The notes under the pieces are model-generated. The model made no database searches, was not told the origin of the DNA, and worked only from the letters and a program-made list of their open reading frames with translations. Of a stretch of 64,000 nt of DNA, positions 37,378 to 50,529 are shown piece after piece (positions within the stretch are counted from its first letter, which is position 1; each line of letters starts with the position of its first letter). The position numbers and the translations under genes were made by a program. Origin of the DNA: Tetrastigma voinierianum (lineage: Eukaryota; Streptophyta; Magnoliopsida; Vitales; Vitaceae); NCBI GenBank assembly GCA_016808115.1, contig JAEQBH010004112.1, positions 1-64,000 of the forward strand, given 5' to 3'.

Positions 37378-40300
37378 TGTAGATTCTAAAGGGTCAAGAA
37401 CACTTACTCGTTGTTCCCGACTCTGCATTTAAAACTCGACAGATCATTATACGCCTTCAATGCTCAATGCAGAACCCATCATTAACTAACTGATCTACAT
37501 CCCACCATTCTCGATCCCAAAAATAATCTTACCTTTTTTGTTTCTTCAAGAGGCACCTTTTTGAGTTGTCCGCCTCTCATATCTATAATTAATTATTAGC
37601 TACTGATAGAAAGGCTATACTCCAACATCAGTTCAACTTCTTAAGAGGTGATATATGTTTGCCAGTCTTATTCACGGCCACCCGCCTGTCCAATGATCAT
37701 CAATCCATATCATCGATTCATAATAACCACGATAGAATTTTATACTGTGGTCGGGAACATTCTGATATATAATAACACGTTTTAATTCGGCCAACGAGAA
37801 TAGAGTTTCACTGAGAAACCGGCTACGTCATATTAGTACACTGTCCTTGTGCCAGACTGGTCCCAAAGTATTTATATATATCTCCAAGAATTGGTTCGCG
37901 TTATAATTATGAAGGCCATTCCAACCCTCAGAATTCAGGCACTCAATCTGTCATGAACTGAGTATTAAAGATTCAACCCAACAGAATATGCCAAACATAA
38001 AACTAAAATGCCTTCTTTCTCCTTATACTGGTGAGATTCCACTAATGCTTCCTTCATAATGCACCTTTATGTCTAACGCCCCACTCAAAGAGGTTATGTC
38101 TGAGGAAAAACATTGATACATCACATCATTGATAGGTCAAAAAGTTGTGTGTTGGTGGAAGTCGAGATTTATATCAAGATTCTGAAGATCACATCATGGA
38201 ATACAAAAGCATGATCCTGTCTGTTCTCAGAGGCCTATCGGCACACATGAGAAACATGCTACATAAGCTTCCTTCTAATCCAAGATAGTCACAAACAATG
38301 CCTCCCGTTAGGGTAAATATATTATGCTGAGCCCAGTCCCTGTCGTCAAACTGATAAAAAGCAGTCCCCACTTCATAGCTCCCACACTATTAGTTTAATG
38401 ACTCACTCGTTCCGCTTTGATCATATATTAATGAAATGGTGGATACCCACATGCTCGCCTTCCATTTAAGAATCCCCATCTCCAAAACCCATCCATGCTG
38501 ACCAAATTACACTTGAACTGGGTTCCGTCCCACTCACTAGTCTGACCTGAACGCGATGACTCCAAACATCCATCTCGTCCTGCCTTGAATGGGAGCACAA
38601 ACGCGGTGATGAGCATCCGAAGCCCATCTGACGCGGTTAATCAGCAATCCTGCTCTTGGCAACGTCGATAAAACAACGCTGAATATTATCACTCTTCAAC
38701 AATCAACAACAGTTTTGATCCCATCATCCACCGAACATCTCCCATATGAGCTCAAAATTAAACGGCCCATCTGAATTAACCCCGGGCCACTGGTTTCGGT
38801 GAAGGGTCACTACATCGCAGTCATCAGTCGTGTTTAGTAATCATCTTTGAACACCATCCATTATATGATTAGCGTTTTCTCGATATTTCCGTTCTTCCAC
38901 GAGATTTAAATATCCGGCACAAACAACGTGAGGTTAATACAAAAATCGTGTCAATCGGTTTCACTGACCATCACATAATTTCAACGCAAAGAAACCCTTA
39001 ATCAACCCATCTGAGCGCCATTTTTAACAACCATTTATTCGCACTTCATGAGTGATTACGTCGCATCATTTTCATGAGTTCGCGGTAATAATATCGTTAC
39101 ATGTTAAAGATAACCAATGTTTAATGAACTGATCATCACCTCAACGCGATTAGATAACTATCCACAACCTTCCTTTGATAAGATATAACTGGTTCTTCTT
39201 ATATCAAAACCTCTCAACGTTATCCGTTGGTTTGATCAGGTATGAGATTTATGAACGCTAATCAAAACTAAGGTTCATTATAATATGCTCGACGCAAAAA
39301 TATCGTTGTTGGCACCACCACCGGCAACATCGCAGCAATGCACCGATATCTTCTGAGTCTGTACGTTACCACAATCGTTCTTCAGTATTCATCCAGCCAA
39401 ACATCATTGGCATACGGCAACAAAAACCATTCAACGAACGCTACAACGCTAATATCCTCTTCCAGCTGCCGGGGGTCATCCTGATTTACCGTTTATTAAA
39501 CTGGAGGCGTCCCACGGTCAGGACGTCGCCGAGATCATACATGATCTCTCAGTTGCAAACTTTGTTTATCCTTAGATTCAAACCGGCGCGCCGAGATCCA
39601 CGGATTTTCATCGTACCATTGAGCGCGCGAGCGCCCATCGGTGGCGCAATCTTCAAGTCCGCAGCGTTACAGTAGCGTAACAGGCGGACCGGCGGCTCTC
39701 CGCCACAGCGCAGGTCGGGCCGGTAGTCACCCTCTCGTGTACTTTACGGCCACTGAGTCTGATATCTTGTTAATCCATCCACTGCTTTTGGCCTTGAGAA
39801 CCATTTGGCTTCAATGATTTTCGCCCTGAGGATCACCCAACCCGCATTGATTAGCCTCATATTTATTCATTTCTTCTCTCCATATTTATCCCATCTTAAC
39901 AGGATCAGAGAATTATCCAGGATCAGGTTTTGGCCTTTGTTATCTCCATGGGTTCATGGTCATGCCCTAATCTCAACTGTTGATAACATGTCGTTGATGT
40001 TTCGGTTTGTGTTTGAGATTTGGTCTGCTAATCGCCCATAGTCCATCAGGATTAAAACCCATTTTCTGTGAGACTGAAGAGTGTCCTCTGTTCCTCCTAC
40101 CGTAAATGTTTCGGTTTTCTGATACTACAAAACAGGCCGAGCTGGTTGTCCTGTTCTCATAGTAAAGTCCCCTCTAAGAAATTATCGTTTATCCAGAAGC
40201 TCCCGCCACGCCTCTGATACCAGCTTTTCTGTCAATGAAAAAACAACCTGGGAGGTGCTTCCTGTAGTGATCAATGAAAACACACTTTTCCCCTGTACTA

Positions 40301-43300
40301 TGCTTTCCATACTGATTTAGTGTTATTGTAATATGCTTCATGCCCCTATGATGTTCCGTCGTTTATTGCCATTCCATAATTCATATGGGGTGAGGGGATA
40401 TTTAGAGGGTACACAATTAAGTACGTAGGTCGCAGTTAATAACGATCTCCCTTAAGGAGATAGGTAAATTAGCTTGCGCCTATCATCTAATTCAACCATG
40501 TTCAAGAGGTTCTATTCCTTTCTCTCGCAACCCATCCTTAACGCGATAAGGAAGAATAAGCCTTCCGCAGTTGTCACCTTCATCGCGTCCTGAACAGCCT
40601 GATAGACATTCACCACCCCACGAGTCCCAGCAATGATCTCATTTGTCTGATCTCCAACGGTATAACGCCAGCGCCCAACGCGTCAAGATCATAAAGAGAA
40701 ACCTAAACAATGAAAGATCATATCAGAATTCCATCCAGAAATATGAACAGCTCAGAATGATGTCATCTCATCAATAAGTCCATGGAGGTCTAGAACAATG
40801 GTTTCCATTGACTGATGTTTCTCAGCCTATTAACATATCCGCTGTTGTTTTCCAAACAATACGTCATAGGTAACCGGTTTCGCTATGATCCCGCTAGAAT
40901 TTATTGGTTCAGCAGAATCGCCGCCTACACTAATTCAACATAAAATATTTCAATATATTACAGTCGTATCCAATCGGTCAACATCATATAGACTTAATCC
41001 ATTCGGCGATAATAGTGGTGTCTCAATGTTCAATCCATCAACATATGGTTTTTGAACTGTTATTAAACGCTTTCACCCGTAAACACTTACGCAAACTGTT
41101 ATTAACGAGAACGGTCTAGTTCTGAAGAATAGAAGAATAAACAAGATTTCATTAGTCCCAGATAATATAGTTATCGCGAAGATGGCGCTACAATATCCAA
41201 CCCAGTCAGAAACGCCTGATCGGCATCGTTAATAGAATATTATCTCATGAAAGGCATTTACCTCGCTTCAGAATCATCAACCCACATAAGTTGAATGGAA
41301 CCCCAGTTATTCGCGTCACTGAGTCTGCTACTGAAATAATACTCCGCAGAGCTATGACTGTTTAACGCAGTTAAGAGGTTATTCAAAAACAATAATTTCA
41401 TCAGCGTAATCATTGTCAGCTTATCGCAACACTACAATAAAACAATTTTGAGTTTCGTTATGTCGTTGTTTGATACTGGTGTTTAATCTATTTGGTTCCT
41501 GAACCATCCCTCTTTGCCCCGAACCTTGCCTTCCAATTTTTAGCGCTCATACCTTCAACCCCTGGCTTCCCGATTTATCGTTCCGTCGTTGTTTCCTCGC
41601 AGGTGGTTCACGTCTTCCTGGCTCCAAGATCAGCGCCGCCCGCCCGCTTCCGATACCTACACGTGCAAGAAAACAACGACGATGCCCCGCAATCACCAAA
41701 ACATTAATAACAGATGAATCTCGAATGTCATCGTCGGCGCTCAGCGGCACGCGCACTTGACCACCATCGCGCAGATAAGATAACGCGATTTGCCTACGGT
41801 GTCGGCCCGCTTTCTTGAAAAATCACCAAAACTCGTCGCACCGTCGTTCAGCCGTTGAGGTTCACCGATGACGAACTTTGGGTCAAAGATAATCAAACCG
41901 CCGGTCAACTGCTCTCAAACGCGTTGAACAAATCATTTCTCGCGCTCACCCAGATGATCAAAACTTCAGCAACCACATCTCGCCAGAGGCTTCATATACC
42001 AAGTCCCATCTTGAATGTCAAAAAGATAATTATCAAACATCTATTATTGTGGTCATTTCCAAAGAGTAATTTTAAGCCTTCAGAGATATACCAATCTTTT
42101 TGACGTCAACATCGTATCTCTTTCTATTATTTAACATCCCATGTTCAACAAGATAATGCTCTGTTGCAAACGACTTTGTAATCTATATAGAGAGATATTT
42201 ACTAATGAAGAAAAAAACATGTTCATCTCTCAATATATACTGAGCTAATGTCAATCATCATAATAACTAATACATACAATAACGTTAATGTTACATTCAA
42301 CTAATCATGCTATGATATCCAACATACACAGTCGATTCAACAGTGCATGAGTTTTTGGTTATTAGTAGACAGGTAGCCACAAATCGTTCCACCTAAAAAA
42401 CCTTCTCTGACTATCATAATGATTCATCTGCGTCAGTCCACGGTTCAATGCCCACACCGATATAAAATATGTTTTTGACGAAATAATCAATAGTGCACAT
42501 CGCTGCTTGAGATATATTACAAAACAGAACAAACAGAAATACAAACATTACAGAACACGCGCCATATAGTAGCAGATCATATTATGCGGCGAGACCAGAT
42601 CGTCATCAATGCCATTGAAACACGATCGGTTTAACTGTTCGCTATTCTCTCATAACATTTGAATCCAATCAAGAGGTTCAAATGATCGCGCTTCATTCCG
42701 TCCATTAACGATAGTTTTTGAACATTTTCTCGCTTCAAGAGATGTCTCGCCGGCGATGGAAGCTCCAAAGATATTTCAACTTTGTTTCGTTATTCGATTT
42801 AGCTTGATTCATTTGTTCGGTATAACGGCTGTTGGTCCCGGATTTACTTCGGTTATGGTCCAATAACGTTTTACGCCGGCCAGATCGGTAAATCCTAATG
42901 ATATATTCGGTATAACGCGAACTGATAGTCACCTTCTTTATATGTCATGAATGAATATTTGAGTCCGGCCACCTTAACAAAGAACGCCACAGATATAATA
43001 TCATTAATCTTATCTAGTTAATTATAATATATCCCATTAGCTCCATTGACTCGCGGTCCGTAAAACACAGAAAGACTCACAACATTATTGTTTGATCCTG
43101 AATATAGAGATGATAGAAGGGCAGGGCGTACAGAATATAAGACAGGTATATATATATGTAAGGTACATGGTGGTCAACGAACAGCGCCCATGATGCGCCA
43201 CAACGCAGATTTCGTTAGTGGTTCAGTGATTTAATCCAGATTATTCAGAGTTTCATCGCACTTTTGAAGTGCCAGAATATAAGTCCAAAGTCACATTGTT

Positions 43301-44037
43301 TCCTCAGATCCAGAATCATAATGGTCGTACCTTCTGCAATTTTGACCCGGGAAAACGAACCCGTAGAGTGTTTCAATTTTGTCTTCAAAATCACTAATTT
43401 GATCGTTGACAACAAAATATAGAAAAAGACCATAAGCTTTCAATCGTAGAGTTTTCAAATTATCAAATATTTAACCAAAAGATGCGTGAATCAAATCGAA
43501 ATTGATCTCAAAGTTTCGGGTTTACATATGTATTCATGGTATTATACTCCCTAATGCGCTTACCTACATGAAAAACATAATGTGAAACCGCTCCGATACC
43601 ATTATAGATCCGAAAGGATCAAGAACACTACTCGTTGTTCCCGACGGTGACGTAAAAACTTGATAGGATCGTTATATGTCTTCACGTTTCAATGTGTAAC
43701 CCAATTGATTAGAATCGAATTGATTCCAATACCCAAACACTCTTCTTGATTTTCTCAGGCAAATATCTAATTTTTTTTTGTTTCAAGACATTTCTTTATT
43801 GGAAATCCAATCATATCTCTCATGAACGCTTAACGTACATGAGCAATGGCAGTAGCCGTTTCCAAGACAACCGCCTCAACTTCCTTAGGCATACATGGGC
43901 AGTTGGGGTTGAGTCTAGCCACGTGCCACTCCGTACCCCAAGTCCAACACATTTAATTGATGGAAGTATCATTGAGCAAGAGCCATGGAATAGTTTCAGT
44001 GGCTCACATATAAAATTGGGTTAGGAGTATTGTAGTA
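37378..44037 (-). mobile_element. Degraded minus-strand LTR retrotransposon, about 6.6 kb
   Basis: Direct repeats start at 37378 (TGTAGATTCTAAAGG) and about 43603 (TATAGATCCGAAAGG). They share GGTCAAGAACACTTACTCG-like sequence and CGTTGTTCCCGAC. Just inside the right copy is a primer site complementary to initiator-Met tRNA, on the minus strand. So the right repeat is the 5' LTR and the left one the 3' LTR. The LTRs are clearly alike only over about 130 bases; the outer end near 44037 is a guess from a TG...CA terminus. I found no credible gag, integrase or RT motif in 38.0-43.5 kb on either strand. The interior has unusual composition with scattered CG-rich patches. The superfamily is probably copia, by primer site only. 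Confidence 0.6.
43590..43601 (-). other. Primer-binding site, tRNA-iMet type
   Basis: On the minus strand it reads TGGTATCGGAGC, one base from the common plant primer site TGGTATCAGAGC. It sits 1-2 bases inside the 5' LTR end, as expected for retrotransposon minus-strand DNA priming. Confidence 0.75.
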
Positions 44038-44070
44038 CAACAGTTAGACAACTTGACTCTAAACCTTCCA

Positions 44071-44623
44071 TTAAGAGTTTTTTTTTTTTTTTTGAAATGA
44101 AAATAATTTTATTGATTCAAACTAGTAATTCATTCGACAGAAATATATAATCAAATTTGATAAAAACTATAGAAGATGACACAACATCTGGGTTAATAGC
44201 ACCATGAATTGGCTTAAAGTCTACACATTTTATAATTATATGACTAATATAATACATATGACTAAAGTTTTATAACATATTGATGATCATGATTTGATTT
44301 TATATTTTTGTTTGATCGAATCTGCTTTCCCGTTCTAATAACTCACATATAAGAAAGCGTCGTAACAAAACGACAAAAACCAAACTACTATACTAAGATG
44401 ACACAAATCACATGCCGCACAAAACGATGACAAAAACATGGAAAAACAAATTAAAAGTCTAGATATTTATGGAAGAACCGCTTTATTAAGAAAGAAAAAT
44501 TGTAGAAAGAGACGTAGATTGGTGATTTAATGACAAGAATGACAAAAAAAATCATATATCGTTGCTTAAGAAAAATGGACTAAAAAGAACAAAATGAGAG
44601 AAAGGGAGGCAGGGTTAAGAGTT
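44071..44623 (-). mobile_element. Poly-A retroposon with 9-bp target duplications
   Basis: The insert 44080-44614 is flanked by TTAAGAGTT at 44071-44079 and 44615-44623. It starts with a T run on the + strand, so the A tail is on the minus strand. After the tail it reads GAAATGAAAATAATTTTATT. No protein is visible; it could be a truncated LINE or a non-autonomous retroposon. A related relic is at 35565-36050. Confidence 0.7.
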
Positions 44624-45651
44624 CAACTCCCATTACATGCGATTTTTTGCCTCACATTTAAGGGGGGTTACATTTTTTTGAAAATATTTTTTGAAAGTTT
44701 TATAATCGTGATGCTTCTAGAGATAGTTAAGGTTTAAGGCCCTGTTTGGGTAAACACCTTAATTAAACACATTTTTTTATAAGAACTTATTAAATGAGAG
44801 CTTATGTCATAAGTACTTAATTCAATAAGTTATTTGTGTTTGGACGCATGTTTTAAAAAGCGCTTATGCATCATTTTAAGGCGTCTACACAAACATTTAT
44901 AATAGCTGAAACTACTGAAAAGATCATCATAAACACTTATAAAATTGAAGTGCTTGGATAAATAAGCATTTGTCATAATTTTTAAAAAATTTAAAAATAC
45001 TAAAAACTAAAGAACTAAAAATTAATATTATATATATATATATATATACAAAATATTTTATTATATTATAAAGTAAAGATTCACTATATACAAAATATTT
45101 ATTATTTATCTGTAATCTCTAGTATAAAAAATAACTAATGAATCATAATCTACTCTTCAATTTTGTTTCATATGCATAAAAGAGATTATAAAAACTAAAA
45201 TATTATAGGGTTTTTTTCTTTGTTAAAATTTTTAATTTGAATGTTTTCTATAAATTGGAACGTGATATACAATGTACTCATAGCTATTTAAGGCATAAGT
45301 TGGAATGCGCAGTTCTCTCACGCCTCGAGGCGCATGTAGACACCTTGAAGCGCAATCTTTTTTAAGTGATGCGAACCCTATATAATATAAATAAAAATTA
45401 TACATCTCACTAAAAATTATTTTATCTAATAATAAAATACAATAAAGGAAATGACATCAAACATAAAAATCAAACATTACTAGTATTTCCCATAATCACA
45501 AACATTTTCAAAACAAAATAACAAGTAAATATAACAAACATCATTAATGCTTCCCATCATCACAAAAATTCTAAGTTCTAAAACAAAATAAACGCTCATG
45601 AATCTGCATCAAATTCTAAATAAAGAAAATCATCATCAATATCATTCTACC
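44624..45651. other. Spacer with hAT-like terminus
   Basis: AGGCCCTGTTTGGG at 44737-44750 resembles the terminal motif of many plant hAT MITEs, and internal GTGTTTGG/AAACAC segments repeat in inverted orientation to about 44950. The opposite end was not located. The rest is AT-rich, with GCCTCGAGGCGC near 45325. No gene. Confidence 0.45.
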
Positions 45652-46180
45652 TGATTGGGTTTAAAAAATAGGCGCGCAGGCCCACTCACCAAGCCCAAGA
45701 AGTAGGTTTAAAAGAAGATTTATAAGCAGGCTCAGTGAAATACCCGGGCTCCTGCAAGACTCCGCCTAAAACGGAGCTCCAGCCCATTCGCCCCATACAT
45801 TAACACTGACAAATTTAAAGAGCCCATATCTTGTAAATCAAATCAAATCTCACTAATAAGGAAAGTAAGATAATTCCCAATAACTGCTCCTTAATTATCC
45901 CTTATTAATCTGACAGCGATAATGCCAGAAAATCCCCCATCAAATGAGAGAGAATCTTTATCACCCTCAAATTGAGAAAAACATATACTATAAATACCAG
46001 GCCACCCCATCGGTGAAAGGTACGGAGACTTATGCACCAATACTTCATTCCCTAAGCAACATATTCTCCGCGACGAAAAGAATCGACTTAGGCATCGGAG
46101 TCGCAACGAGCAAAGCCCGATCCTTTCTTTTTGTTTTCGCAGCGAAATTCCAACGTCTGTGAGCCAACGGACCGCCCAAA
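45652..46180 (+). repeat. 5' LTR of the gypsy element
   Basis: It starts TGATTGGGTTTAAAAAATAG and runs to just before the putative primer site at 46181. It contains ACATATACTATAAATACCAG (TATA-like) near 45985 and matches the 3' LTR along its length, with many small indels. Confidence 0.8.
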
Positions 46181-46200
46181 TGGCGCCCAGCTCGGGCCCA
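46181..46200 (+). other. Putative primer-binding site of the gypsy element
   Basis: TGGCGCCCAGCTCGGGCCCA directly follows the LTR. The TGGCGCC core is common at plant gypsy primer sites. The tRNA was not assigned. Confidence 0.5.
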
Positions 46201-46949
46201 ACGACCTTAACACGCTCCCAACCTAGTTCCGGCTTGAAAAGGCATCATCACGGCGCTGGTCTGAAACGATGCCTTACAAATAAAGCTGATCTCTCAGTAA
46301 CTGATGGTATAAACTCGGAATACAAGCAGGAGCCACGCCAATCCTCCCAGGATGCAAGATCAACCAGGTAGGGTGGATAGCCAACCTCCTGGAGGCACAT
46401 TAGAGACAATGCAGGCCAACACGGACGAGGTGGAGGCACTCCGTCTCACCAACCAACGCTGGATGTGTGGAGCAGAGCAACTCACCAGTAGATTTAACGG
46501 CCCGCAGAAGCGCGATGCACCTGTGTGAAGGCCATAACACCACCCCTCAGAAGAGCAAATGCACACCCTGGCCCCGAGAGGCAAAAGCAGAATCCAATGA
46601 AACAGGCACCTGACCTCACCTAGCCCTGCAGAGGAGCGCAACGGCTAACATTTCCTGGGAACACTCCAGACATGAACCGACCTTCAACAAGGAACGGGAG
46701 TGATCATGGGAATGTGAGGTTCAAGGGAGTATCCAACAGAGCTTAAATGCCATGAAGGAAGTCGCAAAGGCCGAGCTCCGGACGGCGACACCCCGGGCGC
46801 AGCTAAACCGAGTCACCAGTCAGCCGAGGTGCTACACTTCCCCTTCTAGCCACGCTCGTGATGTCGCGCAAATAGAGACGCCATGGAACGGCGATCCTGG
46901 TCGACCATCTAACACCTATAAGAACTGGGATATCGCACGGATATCAAGA

Positions 46950-47480
46950 CTGCATCTGCAGAGCCTCGCTATCAAAGCCGCAAGGCCCACGTTGGTTTGC
47001 CATCAGGCCCCCACCATCTTCAGCTCATTTAGAGAGTTTCATCGCATTCGTCTCCCACTCACTGGAGCTCGAACACATGAAGCCGAGTTATCACTTGCTG
47101 ACCATAAAGCAGAGCCCGCAAGAAAGCCTGAGGTCTTATGTCCAGAGGTTCAATGCCGAGTCTTTAAAGGTAGATGTACCGGACGAGAAGTTCGCTATCA
47201 TCGCATTCATCGCTGGGCTAGGAGTGTAGTCAAAAGATTTAATGTTTTCCATCACAAAGAATCTTCAGGCAAACATGGCTGAGGTGCTCGCTAAAGCGGA
47301 GAAATACATTAACGGCGAAGAAGCCCTCACATCCAAGAGAGGAAGCTCTTCAACCCACAGGGAGAAAAGTAGGACTAACAAGCAACGGGAGGGAAGCCCT
47401 AGGAGACAAAGAAATATAGAGAGATCCCTAAGAGGACGCATAACGGTCCTAAGAGGCGAGGAAGCATCAGAGAGATGACT
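46950..47480 (+). pseudogene. gag fragment of the gypsy element
   Basis: The retrotransposon gag motif is visible as ESLRSYVQRFNAE near 47120-47160, followed by DEKFAIIAFIAGLG and then AEVLAKAEKYINGEEAL. It is capsid-like and would package element RNA. The motifs lie in two frames, split near 47230. The frame ends in a Lys/Arg-rich stretch typical of the gag C-terminus. Broken as read. Confidence 0.8.
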
Positions 47481-47882
47481 GACCACCTCAAATTTCGAGC
47501 TACGACAATGGTATTCACCCCTACGATTCACCTCCGACACCGCAAGTAGATCACGGTGTCTTGCGCGAGGTGCAACATGAAAAATTTCTGAGATGGCCAT
47601 CCTAGATGAGGACAGACCCTACTAAAAGAGATAACACCAAGTGACCGGTGAGTTCCACAGTGACCACTGGGCATCAACAAATGACATAACTCTGGGGCTG
47701 AAATAGAATACCGATTCACTCCGTGATATCTCCGCCGCGACATAGCCTCTGAAGGTCAGGATTAGGCACAACCACCACCGCCGACAAATTCGCCAACTCA
47801 AAGATCAACAACCCTCGGGGAAATCCACGCGGGATCTCAAGAGGGCTCAGAGGCGGGAGTCCAACCGGGCCAGAAGGCTCAT

Positions 47883-48254
47883 TTGAGTAGCATCAGGTCA
47901 GGAGAGGTAATGGAAGTGCAAGCAGTGTCCAAACTACCTCGACTCGACACCGCCATAACATTCTCAGATTCAGACCTAGAGGGATGTCAACACCCCCACG
48001 ACGATCCTTTGGTGATAAAGGCAGTTGTGGCTAACAAAACAATCCACCGGGTCCTTATCGACAATGGGAGCTCAACCGACATCATCTTCGCGTCGGCTTT
48101 TGACAAGATGGGCATCGGAAGAGAGAAGCTGGAACCACCCAGCACCCACGGCGAGGATTCTCCTCCGGAGAGAAAGTGCTACCTTCGGTCCATACACTCT
48201 AGTTTTTACTTGGGAGACCCCGCGCTACAACAACGACAAGTAGTTTCTCAGTAG
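47883..48254 (+). pseudogene. Aspartic protease fragment of the gypsy element
   Basis: HRVLIDNGSSTDIIFASAF at about 48040-48096 is the active-site segment; the DNG core replaces the usual DT/SG and is common in Tat-type elements. The frame is open for about 120 codons and then ends in a stop. It would process the gag-pol polyprotein in an intact element. Confidence 0.8.
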
Positions 48255-48779
48255 ATGCCCCTCCGCTATAACGTGTTATTGGGTAGACTCTCTCTCAACG
48301 CCATAAAAGCCATCCCCTCCGCTTACCACATGGTGATCAAGTTTCCTACCACAAACGGAGTAAGAATGGTTCGAGGAGACTAGCGCGTGGCCAGAGAGTG
48401 TTACTCGGCATCAATGAAGCAAAAAGCGGTCGACAACATATACGTGGAAGAGCTCGACATGCGCGACGAGGTAAAAACCAGACCTGAGCCCTCGGAAGAG
48501 TCGAGCCCCCAGGTGTGCTTGACGACAACCCCGAACACTCCGCCTACATCAGCTCCAAGCTAGATGGAGGGACCTGCTCTCCTTATCCACTTTGAAATAG
48601 AACAAGGATGTCTTCGTGGAAGCAGGAGGACATGGGAGGGATTGACCCCGCAATAATCACTCACACTAAATGTCAGCCCATCCTTCAAACCAACATACAA
48701 AGAAGGAGTTTCATTCGTAAAGACAAAAGTTTGATTAATGAGGAGGTCGACAAGCTCCTCTGTGCAAAGCGATAAGAGA

Positions 48780-49900
48780 AGTGGAGCACCTCAATGGTTG
48801 GCCAATGTCGCACTCACAAAAAGCGAATCCGAACGGCGATCAAGATCGACTTTACTGACGTTAATCGAGCATGCCCTAAAGATAGCTTCCCTCTACCTCG
48901 GATTGACCTTATAGTAGACGCCACAGCCGGCCATGAACTCCTCAGCTTTATGGATGCTTTCTCCCAAGCATAAACTCAGATCAAATGACCGACGACCAAA
49001 GAGAAGACCTTTCATTCACATAAAAAGAGACCTATTATATCGTGATGCCTTCTGACCGAAAAACGCAGGAGCTACCTACCAGAGATTGGTGAACGAGATG
49101 TTCCAGAAGCAAATAGGGGCATCCATGGAGGTATATATAGATGACATGTTGGTAAAATCAATTACGACCGAGCTCCACATAGCTCATCTAGTTGAGGCAT
49201 TTCTGATCCTAAAAGAGTACAACATGAAGTTGAATCTAGCCAAATGCGCTTTCGAAGTCTCAGCCAGAAAATTCTTGGGTTTTATAGTCAACAACAAAGG
49301 AATAGAGGCAAACCCGAACAAGATAAAAGTCGGCTCGGTACGCCACACCATCAAGCATAAAAGAAGTCCAACGCCTTATCGGGAAGGACAGTCACACAAG
49401 CCGCTTGTGTCCAGGGCCAGTGATAAGTGTTAGCCCTTCTTTCAAATTCTGAAAAAGCCTAATGGGATGCACGCTATAAGAAGCATCTGTGAGAGCCAAA
49501 ACTATCCGAGCCTCGCCCCCGGCTCCTCGTAAGTCCTCCGAGGTAGAGCCCCACTGCACCCGGCGCCGCATTTTTAACCAACGCCGTCCGATCGTGAGAC
49601 AAAGACCGAAAAGACCTAGTCTACTATCGCAAATGAGCTCGAGGAGAGGAGGGAGAGGTATCCAAGGACGGAGAAACTAATCCCGCATGGTAACCATACC
49701 CCAACTCGTCCTTACTTCCAAGCACATACCATCGAAATCCCAACAGAATACCCGATGAAGCAGGTGCTACATAAACCAAAGACCTCAGGAAGATTGATGA
49801 AGTGGGCCATAGAGCTGAGCGAGTTCGACATCAGATACAAACCAAAAACAACAATAAAAGGGCAGATCTCGCATTTCAATATGAATTCACCTCTGTGAGA
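48780..49900 (+). pseudogene. Reverse transcriptase and RNase H fragment of the gypsy element
   Basis: RT motifs: FPLPRID (about 48890), SFMDAFSQ (48950), the catalytic YIDDMLVKS (about 49130-49160) and KFLGFIVNNKGIEANP. Further on, PYFQAHTIE and AIELSEFDIRYKPK (about 49810-49850) belong to RNase H. These segments lie in several frames with stops between, so no single product is made. The longest open piece is 49086-49433. Confidence 0.85.
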
Positions 49901-50529
49901 GCCTCGCGAGGATACTCCAAACGACGCCCGACCTCCCATTTGGAAGTCGTCCATAGATCGGCCGCTAATGCTCAAGGAGTGGTGCTGACCAAATTCGAAT
50001 TCTCCGTATGAATGACATCGAGCATGCGCCGCATTTAGTCTCCGAGCCCAAATAACAGGTTTTAGCATGAGGTCGCTATAGTCGGACTCAACTCCTCGCC
50101 CATTTAATGGAAGTTGATTACTTGAAGTATGCAATGATCTCACTTGGTAAGAAAGCAAATAGAAGACACCCACGAGCTAAAGGTGAAAATGATCCTATAC
50201 CCCAAAAAAGGTACGGAATCACGAGGGAAGCTCGTACTAGTTTAGGTCAGTACACATACTAAGAGCGTAAAATTCCCGAGCGTATGCCTTAGCAAATTAA
50301 CAACCCCCAAGAAGACCTAACAATCGACGCCCGTCGAGCACCTTCGTGAGCCCTCCAGAGATCTCAACAAATAAGAGGTCTCCCTGGCTACAACTGGAGC
50401 CGAGCTGATTGGACCCCATTTGGGATTACTTAATAGAAGGACTACTGCCAAACGATCCAAAGGAGACATCAAAGCTTAGGTCGAAGTCTGCCAGGTTCAC
50501 TATTCATTGGGGGGCCCTTTATAAGCAAG

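Noticed and set aside
46752..47282. A 176-codon frame over the gag region taken as one protein
   Set aside because: The conserved gag motifs lie in a different frame; this frame is open by chance.
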